Assembly (NCBI GenBank): GCA_022794035.1
Contig: JAAWDX010000008.1
Location: forward strand, 1-62,713
From: Lachnospiraceae bacterium
Lineage (GTDB): Bacteria > Bacillota > Clostridia > Lachnospirales > Bianqueaceae
Direction of reading: 5' to 3'
DNA: 62,713 bases
In this document: positions 1 to 8,942 of the stretch, piece by piece
Numbering within the stretch: position 1 is the first letter of the stretch
Layout: every line of letters begins with the position of its first letter
Position numbers and translations under genes: made by a program
The notes under the pieces: generated by a model
The model's database searches: none
What the model was told of the DNA's origin: nothing
Seen by the model: the letters and a program-made list of their open reading frames with translations, nothing else

Positions 1-1
1 A

Positions 2-133
2 GCCACCCTCAACCGCTTAATCAAAGAAATCGTCGTGCATGAGCGCATTGACGAAAATAAAACAAGACACATTTCTATCGAAATTCATTTTAATCTCAAA
101 CCCATCCCGGAGGTGGAACAGGTCACTGCCTGA
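2..133 (+). CDS. Large serine recombinase, C-terminal end (partial)
   Basis: Only the last 43 codons lie in the window; the gene starts upstream. The reading frame ends at TGA 131-133. The peptide contains LIKEIVVHERIDENK followed by a basic/aromatic stretch and IHFNLKPIPE, which resembles the C-terminal DUF4368-type tail of large serine recombinases that move integrative elements in Clostridia. These enzymes cut and rejoin att sites through an N-terminal serine that is not visible here. Such genes usually sit at one end of their element, so the element boundary should lie just to the right, before the chromosomal gene ending at 218. Family assignment rests on a short tail and is a moderate-confidence inference. 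Confidence 0.6.
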   Translation, partial: ATLNRLIKEIVVHERIDENKTRHISIEIHFNLKPIPEVEQVTA

Positions 134-217
134 CCTGTCCCGCCGGGACGGTTCTCTTAACAACACCATATAGAGTTTTTGTACGCCGCCGCCCGCCATC
201 GAGCAGAGTTTTTACAC

Positions 218-814
218 CTAATTGGGGATAAAACAGTACATGCCCTGCGGCGCATCCTGAATGTAAGCCCCTGTCGGCACCTGCCTTATAATATGATACA
301 CATTCAGATAATCAGGCGCCGGCGATACGAGCCCAATCATGGCCATGGGCCAAAAAATGGCGTTGAGCGTCTGATTCTCCGAAACCAAAAACGCAATCAG
401 CGGGATCACTCCCAAAATCATCGGAAGCAGCGCCATGGCAATAAATCGCTTTTTGGAGATAGGCTCCTTGCACTTCATGTAGAACATGAACTGACTCGGT
501 ATGAAGCCAATATAGGCCGTCGCTTCCTTCGGCTGCAAAACGGCATGCAGCAGCTCATGGAGCAGGCAGCAGGCAATTCCCAGGAGAATTCCCAGCGGAA
601 TCATCGGGCGAATCATCGGGAAGTCCTGCATCATCTCTTTTTTTACAAAAAGAAGCGCAAGACAGAGCAGCATACAGGGCAGTGCGAAAACCAGGGATGT
701 CCACATATAATGCTCCGAAACCCTAAGCTCTTTGGCACCCTGCGGCCTTTCCTTCACTTCTAAAAGTACGGGATCATCCGCTTTCGTAATTCCTTTAAAA
801 ACAATTTTCGGCAC
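218..814 (-). CDS. DUF3267-type membrane protein, putative zincin metallopeptidase
   Basis: A 198-residue protein with about four membrane segments and an HELLH sequence (HExxH zinc motif) at the membrane face. This combination matches the DUF3267 family, annotated as putative zincin peptidases of unknown substrate. It starts with GTG at 814, preceded by AAGGGG at good spacing. The N-terminal 35 residues are polar and precede the first hydrophobic helix. It stands alone, 57 bp beyond the end of the histidine kinase gene and next to the recombinase remnant, so it is the first chromosomal gene beside the element end. Protease activity is inferred from the motif only. Confidence 0.65.
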   Translation of the reverse strand: MPKIVFKGITKADDPVLLEVKERPQGAKELRVSEHYMWTSLVFALPCMLLCLALLFVKKEMMQDFPMIRPMIPLGILLGIACCLLHELLHAVLQPKEATAYIGFIPSQFMFYMKCKEPISKKRFIAMALLPMILGVIPLIAFLVSENQTLNAIFWPMAMIGLVSPAPDYLNVYHIIRQVPTGAYIQDAPQGMYCFIPN

Positions 815-871
815 TGCTTGATTCCCCTTTTCTTTGCGTTTTCTGTAGCATACCGAAAATTCTCCAGACCG

Positions 872-2569
872 TCAATCTTTTTTTACTATATTTTGCTTCA
901 TGGGCTCTCCTTCCTTTTTGAGAAACCGCACCCTAATCGTTGTGCCCTTCCCCGGGCGGCTGCAAAGGTCAATTTCCGCCCCATGCAGCCGCGCCGCATG
1001 CTTGACGATCGAAAGCCCCAGTCCCGTTCCGCCGATCTCCTTAGAATGGCTCTTGTCCACGCGGTAAAACCGCTCAAAAACCCGTTCCTGGTGCTCCGGC
1101 GGGATTCCTATCCCACTGTCTGAAACTGAAAGCACAGTAAAGTCCTTTTCTTTCCTTAACTGAATGACAGCAAAGCCTCCCGGATGATTATATTTAATCG
1201 CATTATCACAGAGATTATACAAAATCTCCTGCAAGAGCTGCCGTATACCATATACCGCTGCCGGCGCTGCTTCAAGGCTCAGCGTTACCTTTCTCTTTTT
1301 TGCTTCTTCTTCCAAGGAGCTTATGGTCTGCTTTGCTAATGCTGCAAGATCGACCATCTCCCATTTCATATCCTCCGCGCCTTCATCCAGATGCGATAGT
1401 TTAATAATATCTTCCACCAGCTGAATCATGCGCTGCGATTCCGTATAGATCCTGCGGGCAAAGGCGGCCGTATCCTCCTGCCTTACCAGGCCGCCCATCA
1501 TCAGCTCTGCACTGCCCAAAATCGTATGCAGCGGCGTTTTAAGCTCATGCGAGACATTTGCTGTAAATTCTCTGCGCAGCTGCTCGGCCTTCTCCTTTTC
1601 CGTAATATCCAAAAGCAGCAAGACAATGCCGGACAGCGTATCTCTCAGGATAACCGGACTGGCGCCCACCTGATACCTGCCTTTTCCAAGATCCATCACG
1701 GTTTCTGCATACTCACCCTTTTTAGCCTTATCGATCAGCATTTCAAGCTCTTCATTCTGGCTAACCGTCAAAAGATTTCTGCCTACATTAAGCGTATCGA
1801 TGCCAAACAAATCTGCTGCTGCCTGATTGATACTGAGTATGGTTCCGCTCTGGCTCATCAAAATGAGCCCCTCCTTCATAGAAGAGATCAGCACATCCAG
1901 CTCATTTTTTTTCTGAATCAGCTCCTGCTTTTGCCGTCTGATTTCCTTCTGCTGCAGATCAATGCGTCCAAGAAGCGGCGACAGCTCGTCATAGCCTTCA
2001 TTTTCCATAGGCCTTTCCAGATTGATTTCGTTAAAAGGCTTTACCAGCTTTTTAGCTAACCGGGCAGCCAAAATCATCGACACGGCAACAGCCGCCACAA
2101 AAATGATGCAGATGGGCTGCAGCATGCCAATCGTGAGAACCAGCAGCGTATTTTGCACCGCCGACAACCGAATCACTGTGCCGTCCGTCAGCCGCTTGGC
2201 GCAGTAAAAATAACGCTCTGTCAATGTAGAAGAATACCGCGAGCTGCTTCCGTGTCCGTCTGTCAAGGCTTCCTTTACTTCCTCCCGCTCAAGATGGTTT
2301 TCCATCTCCCCAGCCTTAGAAATACTGTCATACAAAACGCTGCCTTCTGCGCCGATCCACGTAATCCGGCAGTCCTTCACGCTGAGCCCCTCTAAATAGG
2401 CAGCCCCCTCGTGCTCTACTCCCTGCGCGGCCAGCTCCGTCTGAATCTGCAGCTGGTCCTGCTGCACACCAGAATAGTAATCATAAAGAATCGTCATAAA
2501 AAGCAAAAAGGAGGCCAGAAAAACACCTATGGCCACCACAAAAATCGTACGAAATATTCGCTTCGTCAT
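872..2569 (-). CDS. phoR: PhoR/WalK-type sensor histidine kinase
   Basis: A 565-residue membrane kinase. It has a transmembrane helix at about 7-29, an extracytoplasmic domain of about 110 residues, a second helix near 140-170, a coiled linker, a PAS domain near 225-320, an H-box VSHELKTPL with His341, and a HATPase domain with N-box CDNAIKYN and glycine-rich boxes GIGIP and GTGLGLSIVKH. This is the PhoR architecture. Its start codon overlaps the end of the regulator gene by 4 nt, so the two are translationally coupled. With the Na/Pi symporter upstream it forms a three-gene operon, which points to phosphate sensing. The symbol follows context; ligand sensing is not proven. Confidence 0.82.
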   Translation of the reverse strand: MTKRIFRTIFVVAIGVFLASFLLFMTILYDYYSGVQQDQLQIQTELAAQGVEHEGAAYLEGLSVKDCRITWIGAEGSVLYDSISKAGEMENHLEREEVKEALTDGHGSSSRYSSTLTERYFYCAKRLTDGTVIRLSAVQNTLLVLTIGMLQPICIIFVAAVAVSMILAARLAKKLVKPFNEINLERPMENEGYDELSPLLGRIDLQQKEIRRQKQELIQKKNELDVLISSMKEGLILMSQSGTILSINQAAADLFGIDTLNVGRNLLTVSQNEELEMLIDKAKKGEYAETVMDLGKGRYQVGASPVILRDTLSGIVLLLLDITEKEKAEQLRREFTANVSHELKTPLHTILGSAELMMGGLVRQEDTAAFARRIYTESQRMIQLVEDIIKLSHLDEGAEDMKWEMVDLAALAKQTISSLEEEAKKRKVTLSLEAAPAAVYGIRQLLQEILYNLCDNAIKYNHPGGFAVIQLRKEKDFTVLSVSDSGIGIPPEHQERVFERFYRVDKSHSKEIGGTGLGLSIVKHAARLHGAEIDLCSRPGKGTTIRVRFLKKEGEPMKQNIVKKD

Positions 2570-3240
2570 GCCTTCGCCTCCATACGGTAGCCTACGCCGC
2601 GAACGGTTTCTATATAGGCTCCCAATTCTCCCAGCTTTGTCCGCAGCGTACCGATATGCACATCCACCGTTCTGGTTTCTCCTGTATAGTCAGGGGCCCA
2701 AATCCGGTCCAAAAGCTGATCCCGGGTAAACACCTTTCCCGGGTTTTCCATAAATAGCTGCAGCAGTTCGTATTCCTTCAGCGTAAGGGTGATGCGCTTT
2801 CCATATATAAATACCGTGTGATCTGCTGTATTCATCTGTATCTGGCCAGCACAGAGCAGCCCTCTACTGCCGGTCTGCCGCATCCTGCGCAGCAGCGCCT
2901 TTACCCGGGAAACCATCTCCAGCATGCCAAAGGGCTTTGCCAGATAATCATCTGCGCCAAGATCCAGTGCAAACACCGTATCATATTCCGTTCCCTTTGC
3001 CGTCGCCATGATCACCGGGATATATGCCGTTTCTATATGGCTCCTCAGTTTTCTTAAAATGGTAATGCCATCCTCGCCCGGCAGCATAATATCCAGCATA
3101 ACCAGCTCCGGCTTTTCTTCCTTCATCGCCTCAAAAAATGCGGCGCCGTCGGCAAAGCCTTTTGCCTCCAGTCCGGCCGAGCTCAGCGCATAAATCATCA
3201 GCTCACGAATCGCGGTATCATCCTCTACACAAAATATCAT
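2566..3240 (-). CDS. phoB: PhoB/PhoP-type response regulator
   Basis: An OmpR-family DNA-binding regulator of about 224 residues. The receiver domain holds the acidic pair EDD at 6-8, the phospho-acceptor Asp50 (VMLDIMLP) and a conserved Lys in AKPF. The C-terminal winged helix has the usual LTLKEYELLQLF and TRTVDVHIGTLRTKL sequences. I start at the ATG at 3240 (MIFCVEDD), which fits the family start and has AAAGG upstream. A GTG at 3261 would give a 4-nt overlap with the symporter gene. It is cotranscribed with the Na/Pi symporter and the PhoR-type kinase. A Pho box at 5087-5103 upstream of this operon suggests the regulator controls its own operon. Confidence 0.85.
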   Translation of the reverse strand: MIFCVEDDTAIRELMIYALSSAGLEAKGFADGAAFFEAMKEEKPELVMLDIMLPGEDGITILRKLRSHIETAYIPVIMATAKGTEYDTVFALDLGADDYLAKPFGMLEMVSRVKALLRRMRQTGSRGLLCAGQIQMNTADHTVFIYGKRITLTLKEYELLQLFMENPGKVFTRDQLLDRIWAPDYTGETRTVDVHIGTLRTKLGELGAYIETVRGVGYRMEAKA

Positions 3241-3257
3241 ACATGCCACATCCTTTC

Positions 3258-5006
3258 TCACAGCCTGTATTTTATCATATATTCCTCAAATTTGCTTTGA
3301 AATTCTACCGGATCTTTCCGAAAATCCCGCAGCGACTCATGGATATTCATATTATTTTGCGCTATGTCCATAATACAGCCTGCAATATTAGAACAATGAT
3401 CTGCCGTTCGCTCCAGATTGGTAAGGATGTCCGACCAGACAAACCCTGCCCCGATCGAGCACCGTCCCTCCTGCAGCCGTTTTATATGACTGCTTCTCAG
3501 CTTTTCTTTTAACCGGTCGATCACCTGCTCCAGCGGCTCTACCTTGGCCGCTGTTTTTAAATCATTTTCTAAAAAGGCCGTGAGCGAAAGATCCAAAATT
3601 TCCTGCACCGCTGAAGCCATCACATGATACTGCTCTGCTGCCTCCGCCGTCAGACGCATCTCCTTATTTTTAAGCTCCTCTGCCGACTCTAAAAGATTCA
3701 CGCCATGGTCTGCAATCCGCTCAAAATCTCCGATAATTTTCAGCAGCTTTGCCGCCTGGCGGCTATCGCTTTCACTAATGCGCCGCGTACTCAGGTGCAC
3801 TAAATACGTGCCTAATATATCTTCATAATGATCTGTCAGGTCTTCCCTTTTGCGGATCGATTCTGCTAAGCCTTCTGCATCATTCTCTAACGATGCAAGC
3901 CCTTCCTTCAGTGCGGCTGCCGCCGTTTCTGCCAGCTTTGCAGCGACCTCCTGCCCGCGTTCCAACGCAATAGACGGCGTAGCAAAAAGCCTCTCGTCCA
4001 GCTCCTCTTTAGCCTCCGCCCCCTGCTGCGGATTGTCAGGAAGCAGAAATTTCACCAGCCTTTCCAAAACTCCCGTCATTGGCAGAAGCAGCAGTGTACA
4101 TAAGAGGTTAAAAATCGAATGAGATACAGCAATCCCCAGCAGCGATGCCGGCGCTTCCAGCAGTGCCGGTGAAAGGACTCCTTTTATAAGCCAAAACACC
4201 GTTAGCCATACCGCCGTGCCTATCATGTTAAATAATAGATGCACCATGGCCGCTCGTTTTGCATTTTTATTGGCGCCTACAGAGGAAATCATCGCTGTAA
4301 CGCAGGTGCCGATATTTTGGCCCATAATAATCGGAATGGCCGCTCCATACGATACCTGCCCCGTGATCGCCAGCGCCTGCAAAATGCCTACAGAGGCGGA
4401 GCTTGACTGAATCACGGCCGTTAAAACCGCTCCGGCAAGCACACCCAAAATGGGGTTTTGAAATAAAATAAACAGGTTTTGAAATGCCGGCAGGCTGCTA
4501 AGCCCTGCCACAGCCCCCGACATCGTCTCCATGCCAAACATCAGCGTCGCAAAGCCAAGCAGGATCAGCCCCGTATCCTTCTTCTTGGAGCTTTTGCAAA
4601 ACATATAGCATATGATCCCTATGAGGGCCAGCACCGGCGTAAAGGAAGAAGGCTTCAGCAGCTTCACGAAAACATTGCTGCTCTCAATGCCAGCTAGGCT
4701 GAGTACCCATGCCGTTACCGTCGTGCCGATATTAGCCCCCATGATGACATTGATGGCCTGCTTCAGCGTCATGAGACCGGAATTAACAAATCCCACCACC
4801 ATGACCGTTGTGGCCGATGAGCTCTGAATCACTGCTGTCACACCCAGCCCTGTCAAAAGCCCTGCCACCCTGCCGGTGGTAAGCCGCCCAATCAGAGCCC
4901 GAAGCCGGCCGCCGGCTCTGCGCTCCAGCGACTGCCCCATAATATTCATACCAAATAAAAACAGACTTAACCCGCCCAGCAGCGACAATACCTGAAAGAT
5001 ATCCAT
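3258..5006 (-). CDS. Na/Pi cotransporter family protein with PhoU-like C-terminus
   Basis: A 582-residue PNaS-family transporter. The membrane half (about 1-320) carries the duplicated QSSSA signature, once as QSSSATTVMVVGFVNSG and once as QSSSASVGILQALA, the hallmark of the inverted repeats that bind sodium and phosphate. The C-terminal part (about 340-560) is helical and resembles PhoU, which often regulates phosphate uptake. It is the first gene of an operon with a PhoB/PhoR-type pair, and a Pho box lies about 80 bp upstream of its ATG. The expected role is phosphate import with feedback to the two-component system. Family assignment is strong; substrate is inferred. Confidence 0.88.
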   Translation of the reverse strand: MDIFQVLSLLGGLSLFLFGMNIMGQSLERRAGGRLRALIGRLTTGRVAGLLTGLGVTAVIQSSSATTVMVVGFVNSGLMTLKQAINVIMGANIGTTVTAWVLSLAGIESSNVFVKLLKPSSFTPVLALIGIICYMFCKSSKKKDTGLILLGFATLMFGMETMSGAVAGLSSLPAFQNLFILFQNPILGVLAGAVLTAVIQSSSASVGILQALAITGQVSYGAAIPIIMGQNIGTCVTAMISSVGANKNAKRAAMVHLLFNMIGTAVWLTVFWLIKGVLSPALLEAPASLLGIAVSHSIFNLLCTLLLLPMTGVLERLVKFLLPDNPQQGAEAKEELDERLFATPSIALERGQEVAAKLAETAAAALKEGLASLENDAEGLAESIRKREDLTDHYEDILGTYLVHLSTRRISESDSRQAAKLLKIIGDFERIADHGVNLLESAEELKNKEMRLTAEAAEQYHVMASAVQEILDLSLTAFLENDLKTAAKVEPLEQVIDRLKEKLRSSHIKRLQEGRCSIGAGFVWSDILTNLERTADHCSNIAGCIMDIAQNNMNIHESLRDFRKDPVEFQSKFEEYMIKYRL

Positions 5007-5086
5007 AGATTTTGCTCCTTTGCCCTCACACCTGATTTTTACCCATTCAAAATACCAAATCTACATCAAATCTGTTATCAGGTTTC

Positions 5087-5103
5087 TGTAAAATCTATGT
5101 AAA
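5087..5103 (-). promoter_or_regulatory. Pho box upstream of the Na/Pi symporter operon
   Basis: On the minus strand the sequence reads TTTACA-TAGAT-TTTACA, two identical 6-mers with an 11-bp period. This matches the Gram-positive PhoP box consensus TT(A/C/T)ACA repeated every 11 bp. It lies 81 bp before the symporter ATG and is the only clear operator in the 105-bp gap. The neighbouring PhoB-type regulator is the obvious candidate to bind it. Confidence 0.7.
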
Positions 5104-5111
5104 GTCTGCCC

Positions 5112-7013
5112 TTAAAGCTCTATTTCAATACCTTCCTCTGCGTAATACTGCGCCTGTGCCATCCACAGCGCATGATATTTCCCCTTCTCGTTTCCTACCA
5201 GCCGGTCATGACTGCCGGATTCTACAATGCTCCCCCTGTCAAACACCGCAATCTGATCGCAAAAGCGGCAGGAGGACAGACGATGACTGATATAAATAGC
5301 TGTATGATCCCCTACAATCTCATTGAATCTGGTATAAATTTCCGACTCTGCCACCGGATCCAGCGCCGCCGTGGGCTCATCTAAAATAATAAACGGTGCC
5401 TCTTTATACAGCGCACGTGCCAGCGCAATCTTCTGCGCCTCGCCGCCTGACACATCCACGCCTGCCGCATCCGTTTCCTTATAAAGGCAGGTATCCAGCC
5501 CCTGCGGAAGCTCCTGAAGTCGCTCACCAAATCCTGCACGCACCAAACAGTCCTCTGCACGCACGCGGTCCACAGCGCAGCCAGAAGCCACATTTTCACC
5601 CACCGGCAGTGCGAACAGCTTAAAATCCTGAAACACAACCGAAAAGAGATTCATATACTCTGCATAATTATACTTATCAATCCGGATTCCATTGAGCAAA
5701 ATCTCGCCCTCCGTAGGATCATACAGCCGGCACAGCAGCTTAATAAACGTCGTCTTCCCGCTGCCATTTTCCCCCACAACAGCCAGCCTCTCCCCCACAT
5801 GGAACTTAAAGGAAACATGCCGCAGCGCCCATGTCTTGCTGCCCGGATAGCAAAATCCCACATCGCGAAACTCAATCTCATATTTTTGATCCATCCGCTT
5901 TTCCACACTCAGCGACCCCTTGTACATTCCATTCGGGATATCCAAAAACTCAAACAGCTGCTTCAAAAACGGCGCATTGTTGCGCATATCCTCTATCTGG
6001 CCAACCATTTGCGAAAGCCCTTTCGCCAGTGTTGTGGCCGCTGCAATATACTGCGTCACCGCGCCAGCGCCAAAAGCTCCCGCCCATGCCTTGGCGCAAA
6101 CATACAGATACAGAATTCCGGTGCACAGTACCGACAGCATCCCCGAAGCGGCCATATAAAAACCGCCTGTTTTCTTTGCATACTGCGCAAACAAGCCTTG
6201 CGAACCAAAAGCTCCTGTTTTTACACCCTTTTGTATATATTCCTCGCACATCCGATCCTGCCGGTAGATCCGTATATCCATCGCCTTTTCCCGATCATAA
6301 GGAAGAGCGCTATAAAAACTAAACAACAGGTTCCCCAGCACATGATCATTCACATGTTCTACCCAAAAATAGTCTGCCTTCGCAGCCAGCCTCGGACCAA
6401 TATAAATAATCAGCAGCAAAACCGTTAAAAGCCCCAGCAAAAAAAGCGGATGGTTCAAGATGACAAGCCCACCTGCTGTCTCCGGGATCGGGCTGGTGAA
6501 CAAGCTAGCCGTTAATAAAACCGCTCCCAAAACCGTGCAAAACGCTTCTAAAACGCTCTCTATATTCCCGGCTGCGTGATAGATCCCCCAAGACGCACTC
6601 CTTGCAGCTTGTTCGATTTTCGTTATCCGTTCCTTCGTTTCTGCTTTGTCAAGCTCCATATAATCCATCCGCAGCAGCTTTTCATCCAAAATGCTGCCCA
6701 ATTTCATAAAACGAGATTGCTTCTCTGCTTCATGGTAACGGAGCAAAACGCTGCGAACTGCTCCAAGCAGCAGCGTGACCGCCAATAGGATACAGACCAT
6801 ATGCCTTAAAACCTCTGGTCTGCATGCTCCGGCTAATTCTCCGATGATCTGTGCCGACAAGTAAATCTCTATATATGGCATCAGCGCTTTAACAAATACA
6901 GAGCTTATGCTCAGCAGCATCATTTTAGGAAACCGTTTACATAAAAATTTGAATCCGCGAAAATTTACCCTAAAGGATTCTCTCCATGAGAATTTTTTCT
7001 CCTGCTCACTCAT
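5112..7013 (-). CDS. ABC exporter half-transporter, second subunit
   Basis: A 633-residue fusion of a six-helix membrane domain (about 25-340) and an ATPase domain. Walker A is GENGSGKTTF, the signature is VSGGEAQKIALARAL, and Walker B with the catalytic glutamate is FIILDEPTAAL, followed by the H-loop in ISHRLSS. All nucleotide-binding motifs look intact. It follows the 600-residue partner by 14 bp, so the two most likely form a heterodimeric exporter. The substrate is unknown; the peptide-regulator type genes just upstream (LytTR regulator, GHKL kinase) suggest a peptide or antimicrobial, but no peptide gene or processing peptidase domain is visible. Confidence 0.85.
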   Translation of the reverse strand: MSEQEKKFSWRESFRVNFRGFKFLCKRFPKMMLLSISSVFVKALMPYIEIYLSAQIIGELAGACRPEVLRHMVCILLAVTLLLGAVRSVLLRYHEAEKQSRFMKLGSILDEKLLRMDYMELDKAETKERITKIEQAARSASWGIYHAAGNIESVLEAFCTVLGAVLLTASLFTSPIPETAGGLVILNHPLFLLGLLTVLLLIIYIGPRLAAKADYFWVEHVNDHVLGNLLFSFYSALPYDREKAMDIRIYRQDRMCEEYIQKGVKTGAFGSQGLFAQYAKKTGGFYMAASGMLSVLCTGILYLYVCAKAWAGAFGAGAVTQYIAAATTLAKGLSQMVGQIEDMRNNAPFLKQLFEFLDIPNGMYKGSLSVEKRMDQKYEIEFRDVGFCYPGSKTWALRHVSFKFHVGERLAVVGENGSGKTTFIKLLCRLYDPTEGEILLNGIRIDKYNYAEYMNLFSVVFQDFKLFALPVGENVASGCAVDRVRAEDCLVRAGFGERLQELPQGLDTCLYKETDAAGVDVSGGEAQKIALARALYKEAPFIILDEPTAALDPVAESEIYTRFNEIVGDHTAIYISHRLSSCRFCDQIAVFDRGSIVESGSHDRLVGNEKGKYHALWMAQAQYYAEEGIEIEL

Positions 7014-7027
7014 TCTTTTCTCCCCCC

Positions 7028-8830
7028 TTACTTGTAATATTCGCTTTGCACATTAAATAACGCTGCATACATACCGTCCTGTGCTAGCAGCTGCGCATGT
7101 GTGCCTTCTTCCCTAATCTTTCCATCCTGCAGCAGAATAATACGATCGCAAAACCTTGTTGAGGCCAGGCGATGTGAAATATAGACCGATGATTTGCCAA
7201 GCGTCATTTCATGATATCTCTGATAGATATCTTCCTCTGCCAGCGGATCAAGCGCCGCTGTGGGTTCATCTAAAATGATCATGGGCGCATCCTTATACAG
7301 GGCTCTTGCCAGCATAAGTCTCTGCATCTCTCCGCCCGAGAGCATGATTGCATCCTGATAAACGCTTTTTTCTAAAAATGTCTGATATCCTTCCGGAAGG
7401 CTCTCCACCTTTTCTGTTAAGCCTGCGCTGGCAATACTGCGCTGCACCCGCTCCATATCCATTTCCAATTTGCTTTGCGTCACATTTTCTGCAATGGTAG
7501 CGGCCAGCACAGAAAACTGCTGAAATACGGCGGAAAACATTTGATAGTAATCCCGCCTGTTCAGTAAGCGGATATCCTTTCCATTCAGCAGCACCCGGCC
7601 CTCTGTCGGATCTAAAAAGCCGCATAAAATCTTAACCAGCGTTGTTTTTCCGGCGCCGTTAAGTCCCACGATCGCCAGCTTTTCTCCCGGGCTCAGTGTT
7701 AAATTGATATGGGAAAGCGTATCCTTTTCAGCTCCCGGATAGCGAAAAGACACATCCTCCAAACAAATTTCATAGGCTTTTTCTGGCTCTATGATCAGAT
7801 GTTCCCCCTCTTCTAGTAAAAATGGCTCTGGATACTCCTGCAGCTCTCTTACACTGCAGATTTCTAAGCTCTGCTGATGCAGCGTGCTCATACTCTCTAA
7901 AATGCCGGAAACCCATGTACTAAAGCCTTGTACCGCCGTAAAATACAGTAAAAATTCCGCCGGGGAAATTGCTTTATTGAGTACAAGACCAATTAAATAT
8001 AAATACGCAAGTCCATTTCTTAAGAGGACCATCAAAAGATCCGTAATATTGCCAATCAGATACACAGCAGCTAGCTTTTGATAATAGGCATCATAAGCGT
8101 TCATTGCCTTATCACGAACCTCTTCCAGCCAAGATCTAAGTCCAAAAATCCGAATATCTTTAGCGCTTGCCGTATCGCCGGCTGTTTCCTTGATGTACCA
8201 AAGCTTTTTTGAATGCTTTGCTATCTCCTCACGATGATGATAATGATATTCATTTACATAGTGATTTACAAAATATCCAATCCCTGCTGTCAAAATAATC
8301 ACAGCAACTAAAAATAGATTCACCTGTGACAGGAATAGCAAATAAATGATAAATCCGAGAACATTCTGCAGCAGCTTCGTAAGGGTTGTCCAGATTGCTT
8401 CTGTGGGTGCCTGATTGGATTCCATTGCTTTATTGGATCTCTCCTCCAGCACTTTAAATTCTGGAGTTCCCAGGTTTGGATAAGAGGTTTTTGTCCTTTT
8501 GGCCAGTACTTTGCCAATCAAAATAGTCCGCAGCGTAATCCGTGGATAGAGTATCGTCGCATTGATATACTGCTGCCCAGCATGAAGCAGCATCAGAAGC
8601 ACTACAAACAGGCCGATGATGCCCAGCAATGCGGCAAAGGATGCCCTTGTCTGCACCGCATGTAAAATAGCAGGGGTTACCAGTAAATTGACCAGTCCCA
8701 GTCCCACTGCAATGACGGCCTCGATGATGCCAACTCCTATCACGCTTTTCTCATTTTGCCAGGCTAAACGGATCATATACAGGCTGTTTTGCCACATCGT
8801 ATAGCTTGGCCTTGCCTTTTTAACTGCCAT
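7028..8830 (-). CDS. ABC exporter half-transporter, first subunit
   Basis: A 600-residue membrane-ATPase fusion of the MdlB/MsbA type. It has about six membrane helices in the first 320 residues, then Walker A GLNGAGKTTL, signature LSGGEMQRLMLARAL, Walker B MIILDEPTAAL and an H-loop in ISHRLAS. The start at 8830 has GAGGGGG at a spacing of 9. It precedes its partner by 14 bp. Its 112-bp upstream gap carries a 21-bp-spaced direct repeat that may be a LytTR operator. No N-terminal C39 peptidase domain is present, so this is not a self-processing bacteriocin exporter. Substrate unknown. Confidence 0.85.
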   Translation of the reverse strand: MAVKKARPSYTMWQNSLYMIRLAWQNEKSVIGVGIIEAVIAVGLGLVNLLVTPAILHAVQTRASFAALLGIIGLFVVLLMLLHAGQQYINATILYPRITLRTILIGKVLAKRTKTSYPNLGTPEFKVLEERSNKAMESNQAPTEAIWTTLTKLLQNVLGFIIYLLFLSQVNLFLVAVIILTAGIGYFVNHYVNEYHYHHREEIAKHSKKLWYIKETAGDTASAKDIRIFGLRSWLEEVRDKAMNAYDAYYQKLAAVYLIGNITDLLMVLLRNGLAYLYLIGLVLNKAISPAEFLLYFTAVQGFSTWVSGILESMSTLHQQSLEICSVRELQEYPEPFLLEEGEHLIIEPEKAYEICLEDVSFRYPGAEKDTLSHINLTLSPGEKLAIVGLNGAGKTTLVKILCGFLDPTEGRVLLNGKDIRLLNRRDYYQMFSAVFQQFSVLAATIAENVTQSKLEMDMERVQRSIASAGLTEKVESLPEGYQTFLEKSVYQDAIMLSGGEMQRLMLARALYKDAPMIILDEPTAALDPLAEEDIYQRYHEMTLGKSSVYISHRLASTRFCDRIILLQDGKIREEGTHAQLLAQDGMYAALFNVQSEYYK

Positions 8831-8892
8831 AAAATACGCCCCCTCATCGTAAAATTTCCTTTGATAGGCCTATTTTACAACAAGAGAGCGTG

Positions 8893-8933
8893 TTTATACA
8901 GTATCTGGGGATGAAATATATCTTTCGGGGGAT
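8893..8933 (-). promoter_or_regulatory. Candidate LytTR operator and promoter for the ABC exporter
   Basis: GGGGAT occurs on the plus strand at 8907-8912 and again at 8928-8933, exactly 21 bp apart and embedded in similar flanks (TC-x-GGGGAT-x-AA). AgrA/LytTR regulators typically bind two short direct repeats 21 bp apart. A TATAAA-like -10 follows on the minus strand at 8893-8898, with no good -35, as expected for an activated promoter. It lies between the GHKL kinase gene and the first ABC gene. Binding is inferred. Confidence 0.45.
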
Positions 8934-8942
8934 AAACTTTCT

